Source of the DNA: JAABRU01 sp964534335
GTDB lineage: Bacteria > Desulfobacterota > Desulfobacteria > Desulfobacterales > Desulfococcaceae
NCBI GenBank assembly: GCA_964534335.1
Contig: CAZHPS010000185.1
Span: 1 to 11,910 of the forward strand
Length of the DNA stretch: 11,910 nt
Direction: 5' to 3'
A program made the translations under genes and the position numbers. This document shows, piece after piece, positions 6,639 to 11,910 of this stretch (position 1 is the stretch's first letter; the number at the start of each line of letters is the position of its first letter). The notes under the pieces were generated by a model. That model saw nothing but the letters and a program-made list of their open reading frames with translations. It did not search any database and was not told the origin of the DNA.

Positions 6639-6789
6639 TAAAACAGGAACAACTTCTTATAACCCGGTTTGAAGCAATTTATGTGCCGGAAAAAACCAAA
6701 GTTGGATCGTTATACTGAAAAGCGGGCAGTTTATTTTTTGAAAAGTCCCTGCATTTCATAAGCTGCATAAATGGGCTGAGGCTGAACTT

Positions 6790-8133
6790 TTGATATTCAA
6801 TATCGCACATTCAGTGTTTTCAAACATGGGCAGCAGGACACCTCCGGCTGAAACGGACAGCGATTTCTGGCATAAGCTCAAGTGGCTTATGTTTTTCCGC
6901 GTGCTGTTTACCACTCTGCTTCTGGGCTCCACCATTGTGCTGCAGATGGGGGAGGATATTTCCGCACTGAGCAGGCCTATGATTGTTCTGTATGAACTCA
7001 TAACCGGGCTGTATATTCTTTCTTTTGTATATACACTGGTACTCCCACGGACCCGGCGGCTGTTACTGTTTGCCTATATCCAGATTTTTATTGACACCGG
7101 AGTTGTCACACTGATCATTTTTCTCACAGGCAGTTTTGCCAGTCTTTTTTCCTTCCTCTATCTGGTGGTCATCATTTATGCCAGTATGCTGCTTTTCCGA
7201 AAGGGAAGCATGGTCATGGCCGCAGTCTGCAGCATACAGTACGGCATTCTGGTGGATCTGGAATACTACGGCATTTTCAGACCCTTTGGCATGGAAGAAA
7301 ATTTCATGGCCCGGAACTATGAATGGAGTTTTGTTCTGTACAAAATTCTGATCATCATGGTAGCCTGTTTTGCAGTCGCGTTTCTCAGCGGTTTTCTGGC
7401 CGAGTATGCCAGAAAAAAGGAAAAAGAACTGGCTGCCATGGAATCCCAGGTGAAACGGGTGGAAAAAATGGCAGCCATCGGTGAAATGGCCGCGGGGCTG
7501 GCCCATGAAATCAAAAATCCCATAGCCTCTCTGAGAGGCTCCATACAACTGCTGCAGGAAAGCGGCAATCCGGATCCGGACAATGAAATCCTGATGCAGA
7601 TTATTCTCAGAGAAGCAGACAGGCTCAATTCCCTAGTCAGTGATTTTCTTCTTTTTGCCAGACCCCCTGCCGGAAAGCCGGAGCGGATCGATCTGGGCAG
7701 AACATTGCATGATATTGTAAGCATTTTTGAAAATGACAGAAAAAACTGCATGGGAATAAAAGTTTCCCGGAATATTGCACAGGATGTTTGGATAGAAATG
7801 GATTCAAATCATCTGCGCCAGATATGCTGGAATATTCTCTTAAATGCGGCAGAATCCATAGCGGATAAGGGGCATGTTGAAATAGGAATGTCTGCGGTAA
7901 AGGAAAACAGGGACAGATACGCCATAGTCACTATCCGTGACACTGGCTGCGGCATTCCGGAAAATGTCCTCCCCACCATTTTTGATCCCTTTGTCACCAC
8001 AAAGAAAAACGGGACAGGACTGGGGCTTTCCATTGTGCATCGGATTATGGAATCCTACAAAAATCGGATGGATGTGGAAAGTGAGGTGGGAAAGGGAACG
8101 GTTTTCACTCTGCGGTTCCGGCAGGCAGAATAG
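6790..8133 (+). CDS. PilS-like membrane sensor histidine kinase
   Basis: This 447-residue kinase has an N-terminal membrane region with about six hydrophobic segments (roughly 33-52, 65-85, 92-113, 116-136, 140-155, 183-204). A charged coiled-coil-like linker (205-228) leads to a HisKA domain with the phosphorylated His239 in GLAHEIKNPIASLRG. The HATPase domain follows, with N box NILLNAAES (348-356), G1 box DTGCGIP (384-390), FDPFVTTK (398-405) and G2 box GTGLGLS (408-414). No PAS domain is evident. The membrane N-terminus and position after pilC suggest PilS, which with PilR and sigma-54 controls pilin expression, but no response regulator follows here. The chosen TTG start at 6790 has GAGG eight bases upstream. 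The ATG at 6826 is the alternative and lacks a Shine-Dalgarno sequence. Kinase identity is firm; the PilS role is inferred. Confidence 0.9.
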   Translation: MIFNIAHSVFSNMGSRTPPAETDSDFWHKLKWLMFFRVLFTTLLLGSTIVLQMGEDISALSRPMIVLYELITGLYILSFVYTLVLPRTRRLLLFAYIQIFIDTGVVTLIIFLTGSFASLFSFLYLVVIIYASMLLFRKGSMVMAAVCSIQYGILVDLEYYGIFRPFGMEENFMARNYEWSFVLYKILIIMVACFAVAFLSGFLAEYARKKEKELAAMESQVKRVEKMAAIGEMAAGLAHEIKNPIASLRGSIQLLQESGNPDPDNEILMQIILREADRLNSLVSDFLLFARPPAGKPERIDLGRTLHDIVSIFENDRKNCMGIKVSRNIAQDVWIEMDSNHLRQICWNILLNAAESIADKGHVEIGMSAVKENRDRYAIVTIRDTGCGIPENVLPTIFDPFVTTKKNGTGLGLSIVHRIMESYKNRMDVESEVGKGTVFTLRFRQAE

Positions 8134-8153
8134 CATCTGTCAACTTTGATTTT

Positions 8154-8257
8154 AGGTGATTTCTGAAAATAAAAATACCATTTCCGTTCACAGGCACAGG
8201 GCAAAAACTGGAAGTTTCTGATACTTTGGAGGGTATATTCTTTTCCGTAAATCACCT
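8154..8257. repeat. Imperfect palindrome with 26-nt arms
   Basis: The arm at 8154-8179 pairs with 8232-8257 at 20 of 26 positions without gaps, beginning with a perfect 9-bp AGGTGATTT/AAATCACCT. The loop is about 52 bases. It starts 20 bases after the kinase stop codon. It could be a short intergenic mobile repeat, or an RNA structure at the end of the kinase transcript. It has no T-tract of the intrinsic terminator kind. Confidence 0.55.
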
Positions 8258-8421
8258 TATGATCTGAAGTGTACAAAAAAACCTAATTTTTTGGAAAAAT
8301 CCGGTTTTTGCAGCGCACAGATGCAAGGCTGACAGATATAGTATTTTCCTCAACTTTTGTCCTCTGTGCAGAAAACCGCTCCGCTTAATTTTTGCACTCC
8401 TCCGGATCTGGATTCCGCATT

Positions 8422-8458
8422 GTATAAAACCAATGGCGAATCGGTATAATAACCGTTA
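8422..8458 (+). repeat. 37-bp direct repeat, copy 1
   Basis: This copy is identical over 37 bases to the one at 8556-8592. It contains CCAATGG, a TATAAT (8445-8450), and a CGGT/ACCG short inverted repeat. The match starts at GTATAAAACC and ends at AACCGTTA. Confidence 0.9.
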
Positions 8459-8555
8459 TACAAAATCACCGTTGAAAATATGTTTTTGAAAAAAACAATC
8501 CATTGTAATCAGACAGAAAAATATGATTTTATTGTATAGAATCAATGTCTATTTG

Positions 8556-8592
8556 GTATAAAACCAATGGCGAATCGGTATAATAACCGTTA
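8556..8592 (+). repeat. 37-bp direct repeat, copy 2
   Basis: This copy is identical to 8422-8458, with 97 bases between the two. Just before it, TGTATAGAATCAATG (8534-8548) matches the first part of the repeat (TGTATAAAACCAATG) at 13 of 15 positions and looks like a decayed third copy. The spacing is too irregular and the copies too few for a CRISPR array. Confidence 0.9.
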
Positions 8593-8657
8593 CAAACCAT
8601 CTGGGTTTCCGAAGACGTTGGCTGGCTCTGCCAATTCCTTTGGGAAATAGGGATTTT

Positions 8658-8678
8658 TGCCAAACTTTCAGTTTGGCA
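8658..8678. repeat. Perfect 9-bp hairpin at the helicase stop codon
   Basis: TGCCAAACT (8658-8666) and AGTTTGGCA (8670-8678) enclose a three-base loop. On the helicase strand the hairpin is followed by an A-tract, not T residues. On the kinase strand the nearest T-run starts eight bases after the stem. It could help end transcription between convergent genes, but it does not meet the standard intrinsic terminator pattern. It also overlaps the last codons of the helicase gene. Confidence 0.4.
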
Positions 8679-11600
8679 CTCCTGTTTTTAAGTCAGCAGC
8701 ACTTTGCCAGTGTACAGGAATCCTTACCGTGCCGCCCGCTTTGTTCTGAAAAAGCAGATAACCATTCTTCTTCCCGTATAAAAACAGATCCCTTGTCACT
8801 TCCACATCTTTGCGGCAGTATCTGACAATTTCCTCAATTTTTCCCTCTTTCCACCATTTCAAAGCCTGCAGACCGTCCGCACTTTTTTGTGTTCCCAGCG
8901 TGATCCGGGCCAGATGATCCAGAGACAGCCGGTATCCCAGTTTTTTATGCACATCATCGAGAATATCCAATGTGGGAAGGGAGGCAAAATTAAAATCCGA
9001 ATGCCCTTTCAGCACATGGTAGTCAAAGCGCCGGATATTGAAACCCACAATCAGATCCAAATTTTTCATATGTGACACAAGCGCATCCACCTGTTCCTGC
9101 ATAAAATCAAAAAAATTATCTTTTTCTGAATCATACAGCACTGCGCAACTGATTCCCATGCGATCTGCCCTGTGCCAGCCGCCCACTTCCTGGGCAGAAC
9201 GCCGGGTTTCAATATCCAGCACGCCGAAACGTATGGAGTTATTATAACCAGACTGATCCTTTGAATAAACAGTCTTTACCGTTTCCCTGTTTACCGGGAT
9301 TTCATACAGAGATGAGGACAGGGCGGATTCCCTTATATCATTTCCATATCCGGCTTTGCTGTTTCCCTGTTTAAGAATCTCCGGCATATATAAAGGTGTG
9401 ACAGATTTCCGGGCTGCCGGGGAATTTTTGCTCACCGGAAAATCCGGAGTGGCAGAAACTGAAACAATATCTGTTTTTTCCGTCTGCCCACTTTGGATCT
9501 GTTCCAGAATGAAAACAGCGGCCTGTTTGTCAATGGGCCGGTTGCCTGATCCGCATTTGGGGGAATGCACGCAGGAAGGGCAGCCCGATTCGCAGGGACA
9601 GTCGCGGATAACTTTCAGGGTGGCTTCCAGAAGCTCCCCTGCTTTGTAATATGCCTGACGGGTCAGGCCCGCGCCGCCGGGTACGCCGTCATAGATGAAA
9701 ACAGCGGCATTCTGAACCTGAGAATGAAAATCTGTGGAAATGCCGCCCAGATCGTTTCTGTCGGTCATAACCAGCAGCGGAAAAATGCCGATGGCTGCAT
9801 GTTCTATGGCATGAATGCCTCCCATGAAATGACGGTTTGCAGTCTCGGTATTTTGCCGCACTTCACGGGGAATACGGAACCATATTCCCTCGGTTTCAAA
9901 TATCTGGGGCGGAAGATCAATTGGCACGATACCAATGGATCGGGAGCCGTGCATCTGCCGCTTTTCATATCCGGTGACCTGATCCGTGACTTTGAGTTTT
10001 CCGCAGAAAACACGGGTTCCCCATACGGCTTTTTCTTCGCTGATTTCAAGAATCTCAGTGGTTTTCACAGATCGGACACGGGTATAGTAGGAAAGCCGGG
10101 CTGATGTCACCTTTACCGTCATGGTTGCCGGATCAAGGGTATTGACCAGAAAGGTTTCTCCATTGTGGATATAGACTGCGCCCGGATGGGTTTCTCTGAA
10201 GGCACGGAATCCGTCAATTTCACCCATGTTTCTGCCGGTTTTCGCACAGATGATGGCAAAACGGGTTCCTGTTCCCCGCAGATCCACCCCGCGATGGGGA
10301 GATTTGCGCCGGGAATACAGTTCTTTGCCGTCCTCACTTCGCAGCAAATCCCCCTTTTCTTCCAGTTCAGCCACAGATTTGCGCACTGGTTCAGGCACAA
10401 GGAATTTCTCATCGGTTCTAATTGGCAGTTCCGCTGCCGCGCAGATCAGGTGTTTTTTCACAATTTCCGGGTTAAAGGGATTGACCACAGCCGCCTCAGG
10501 TTCCCGCGTCATCAGTTCCTGCGGATTGCGCAGAAAATACTGATCCAGTGCATCCTCTCCCGCGACAAGAATCACAGCAGAATCCTGACCGGAGCGTCCC
10601 ACGCGTCCCGCCCTCTGCCATGTGGCAACAATGGTTCCGGGATAACCGGTCAGCAGACAGAGTTCCAAATCGCCAATATCAATCCCCAGTTCCAAAGCAC
10701 TGGTGGAAATTACGGCCAGCAGGCTCCCGTCTGAAAGCATGGCCTCAATTTCCCTGCGTTCTTCGGGCAGAAAACCGGCACGGTACGCGCTGATTTTTTC
10801 TGCAAAAGCGCCGGATTTGCTTCCTGCCCAGATAGCAATCAGTTCCGTGAGTTTGCGGGACTGGGCATAAACAATTGTGCGCAGTCCCCGGTGAAGAGCA
10901 GCTTTGAGCAGCAGAATGGATGTCCGTGCAGGTCCGGACAGGGATTCCATGAAAAGCAGATATTTCCGGCCACGGGGCGCGCCGCTGCGGGTCACAGTCT
11001 CCACTTTCAGGCCAGTCAAATCAGAAGTCAGTTCTGTTGGATTGGCAACGGTCGCTGAACTGAAAACAAATACAGGAGCGGAGCCGTACAGCGCGCATAT
11101 GCGCAGAAACCGCCGGAAAACATTTGCCATGTGAGATCCCATCAGTCCCCGGTAGGTATGCACCTCATCCACCACGACCAGATCAAGTCCGGAAAGAAAT
11201 TCACTCCACTGCATATGCCAGGGCAGAAAGGAAAGATGAAGCATTTCCGGGTTGGTCAGCAGAACATTGGGAGGATTCTCCCGGATTTTTTTCCTTTGCC
11301 ATGCAGTGGTGTCTCCGTCATATATGGCAGCAGACGGTCTGATTCCTCTGATTCTGCCGGACATTTCCCCAAAGGCACGAAGCTGATCCTGAGCAAGGGC
11401 CTTGAGAGGGAAAAGGCACATCGTTCTGGATGCGGGATTTTTGAGGATATTCTCCAGAATCGGGAGGTTGTATATCAGGGTTTTGCCGCTGGCCGTGGGC
11501 GTGGCAACCACTGTGTGACGGCCTGCGCGGATATGATCAATGGCCTCAGCCTGATGCCGGTAAAGGACGGAGATCCCGGAATCCTTCATGATACGGATCA

Positions 11601-11742
11601 GTTCTTCCGGCAGGGGAACAGCGGGTTCTGCAAACGCTGCGGGACTTTCCGGCAGCAGGGTGTGAAACACGACCTGATCACCCATGCGTGCAGAAGCCCG
11701 GAGAGAGGCAATATATTCATTGATATCCAGGGAATTTGTCAT
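8668..11742 (-). CDS. MrfA-like DEVH helicase fused to MrfB-like DEDDy exonuclease
   Basis: The 1024-residue protein joins two DNA-repair modules. Residues 1-745 resemble MrfA/YprA. Motifs are a Q-like YRHQAEAI (61-68), Walker A TPTASGKT (81-88), DEVH (192-195), SAT (229-231), motif VI QRAGRVGRSG (376-385), and a DUF1998-type end with clustered cysteines 715, 717, 721, 724 and 730. A polar linker (about 746-835) leads to an RNase H-like exonuclease (about 836-1000). There Asp843 and Glu845 (DIET), Asp907 (FNIRRFD), and Tyr975 with Asp979 (YCRKD) form a complete DEDDy set as in MrfB/YprB. In B. subtilis the separate MrfA and MrfB act together in mitomycin C repair. Here they would be one cytoplasmic enzyme. 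The ATG at 11742 lacks a Shine-Dalgarno sequence, the upstream bases reading TTTCTCCT after a nine-A run. The fit to YprA's N-terminal length supports this start. Fusion function is inferred. Confidence 0.93.
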   Translation of the reverse strand: MTNSLDINEYIASLRASARMGDQVVFHTLLPESPAAFAEPAVPLPEELIRIMKDSGISVLYRHQAEAIDHIRAGRHTVVATPTASGKTLIYNLPILENILKNPASRTMCLFPLKALAQDQLRAFGEMSGRIRGIRPSAAIYDGDTTAWQRKKIRENPPNVLLTNPEMLHLSFLPWHMQWSEFLSGLDLVVVDEVHTYRGLMGSHMANVFRRFLRICALYGSAPVFVFSSATVANPTELTSDLTGLKVETVTRSGAPRGRKYLLFMESLSGPARTSILLLKAALHRGLRTIVYAQSRKLTELIAIWAGSKSGAFAEKISAYRAGFLPEERREIEAMLSDGSLLAVISTSALELGIDIGDLELCLLTGYPGTIVATWQRAGRVGRSGQDSAVILVAGEDALDQYFLRNPQELMTREPEAAVVNPFNPEIVKKHLICAAAELPIRTDEKFLVPEPVRKSVAELEEKGDLLRSEDGKELYSRRKSPHRGVDLRGTGTRFAIICAKTGRNMGEIDGFRAFRETHPGAVYIHNGETFLVNTLDPATMTVKVTSARLSYYTRVRSVKTTEILEISEEKAVWGTRVFCGKLKVTDQVTGYEKRQMHGSRSIGIVPIDLPPQIFETEGIWFRIPREVRQNTETANRHFMGGIHAIEHAAIGIFPLLVMTDRNDLGGISTDFHSQVQNAAVFIYDGVPGGAGLTRQAYYKAGELLEATLKVIRDCPCESGCPSCVHSPKCGSGNRPIDKQAAVFILEQIQSGQTEKTDIVSVSATPDFPVSKNSPAARKSVTPLYMPEILKQGNSKAGYGNDIRESALSSSLYEIPVNRETVKTVYSKDQSGYNNSIRFGVLDIETRRSAQEVGGWHRADRMGISCAVLYDSEKDNFFDFMQEQVDALVSHMKNLDLIVGFNIRRFDYHVLKGHSDFNFASLPTLDILDDVHKKLGYRLSLDHLARITLGTQKSADGLQALKWWKEGKIEEIVRYCRKDVEVTRDLFLYGKKNGYLLFQNKAGGTVRIPVHWQSAADLKTGVPN

Positions 11743-11791
11743 AGGAGAAATCTTTTTTTTTCAAAAATACCCGGTAAAATATTTTATGGTC

Positions 11792-11820
11792 TTGCATGGA
11801 TTTCCAAAATGTGCTAAAAG
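11792..11820 (+). promoter_or_regulatory. Likely promoter of tRNA-Pro
   Basis: TTGCAT (11792-11797) and TAAAAG (11815-11820) are 17 bases apart, and a TGC extension precedes the -10 box. Transcription would start near 11827, seven bases before the mature tRNA. The individual boxes are moderate matches, but position and spacing fit. Confidence 0.45.
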
Positions 11821-11833
11821 TGAAAAATACTGT

Positions 11834-11910
11834 CGGGGCGTAGCGCAGGCTGGTAGCGCGTCTGCTTTGGGAGCAGAAAGTCGGGGGTTCAAATCCCTCC
11901 GCCCCGACCA
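11834..11910 (+). tRNA. tRNA-Pro, anticodon TGG
   Basis: A complete 77-base cloverleaf is visible. The acceptor stem CGGGGCG (11834-11840) pairs with CGCCCCG (11900-11906), followed by A73 and an encoded CCA (11908-11910). The anticodon stem TCTGC/GCAGA encloses loop TTTGGGA, giving anticodon TGG, which reads CCA and other CCN proline codons. The T arm has loop TTCAAAT, with one G-T wobble in its stem. The D arm has GCGC/GCGC. G37 after the anticodon is the TrmD substrate position, and TrmD is encoded in this same window. It is divergent from the helicase gene and ends at the last base of the window. Confidence 0.98.

Larger units (their letters stand above)
6340..6789. other. Spacer between pilC and the kinase gene
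   Basis: These 450 bases hold no supported gene. They contain a short REP-like fragment (6399-6425), a 174-bp MITE-like element (6465-6638), and about 150 bases upstream of the kinase gene. That last part has a TATACT (6711-6716) but no good -35 box. No intrinsic terminator was seen after pilC, so read-through into the kinase gene is possible. Confidence 0.55.
8134..8667. other. Repeat-rich spacer between convergent kinase and helicase genes
   Basis: About 530 bases carry no supported gene. The region is AT-rich and holds a 104-bp imperfect palindrome (8154-8257), two identical 37-bp direct repeats (8422-8458, 8556-8592) with a degenerate partial copy near 8534-8548, and a short hairpin overlapping the helicase stop codon. 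The pilR gene that might be expected after a PilS kinase is absent. Confidence 0.65.

Noticed and set aside
8422..8592. Possible CRISPR array
   Set aside because: There are only two exact repeats with a 97-base gap, a decayed copy inside that gap, and no cas genes.
9565..10104. Plus-strand open frame of 179 codons inside the helicase gene
   Set aside because: It is an antisense shadow of a well-supported gene. Similar long shadows at 7063-7548, 10165-10734 and 11131-11817 were rejected for the same reason.

Overview
The window carries a housekeeping translation and secretion operon, an orphan pair of type IV pilus genes, a predicted DNA-repair helicase fused to a nuclease, and a proline tRNA. 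The order ffh, rpsP, khpA, rimM, trmD, SPOUT methyltransferase, rplS, rnhB is one I associate with Desulfobacterota (formerly Deltaproteobacteria). The spacers are rich in REP-like and miniature inverted-repeat sequences. I infer a desulfobacterial genome, possibly a repeat-rich Desulfobacterales member, but no gene here fixes the genus.

Left part (1-4728, minus strand). A strong sigma-70 type promoter (TTGACA, 17 bp, TAGAAT) lies just upstream of ffh. It can drive ffh, rpsP, khpA, rimM, trmD and a SPOUT RNA methyltransferase, whose genes are closely spaced or overlapping. A 445-bp spacer with REP-like palindromes then separates rplS and rnhB, the latter cut by the window edge. Together these genes cover membrane targeting (Ffh), ribosome parts and assembly (S16, L19, RimM), an RNA-binding KH protein, and RNA methylation (TrmD and its neighbour). 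The trmD reading frame runs 110 nt into the next gene. One extra A in a six-A run would end it on a TTGA start/stop overlap, so a frameshift is likely.

Middle part (4667-8667, plus strand). A divergent spacer with a 134-bp inverted-repeat element leads to pilC, the inner-membrane platform protein of a type IV pilus. A spacer with a 174-bp MITE-like element flanked by TA follows, then a membrane histidine kinase resembling PilS. No pilB, pilT or pilR is present, so the pilus genes are incomplete here. After the kinase comes about 530 bp without a gene. It holds a 104-bp imperfect palindrome, two identical 37-bp direct repeats with a degenerate third copy, and a short hairpin.

Right part (8668-11910). 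One 1024-residue minus-strand gene encodes an MrfA/YprA-like DEVH helicase with a cysteine cluster, joined by a linker to a DEDDy exonuclease domain like MrfB/YprB. In Bacillus subtilis these two functions are separate proteins that act together in mitomycin C repair. The fusion is the most notable protein in the window. A tRNA-Pro(TGG) with encoded CCA is transcribed divergently from it and ends at the last base.
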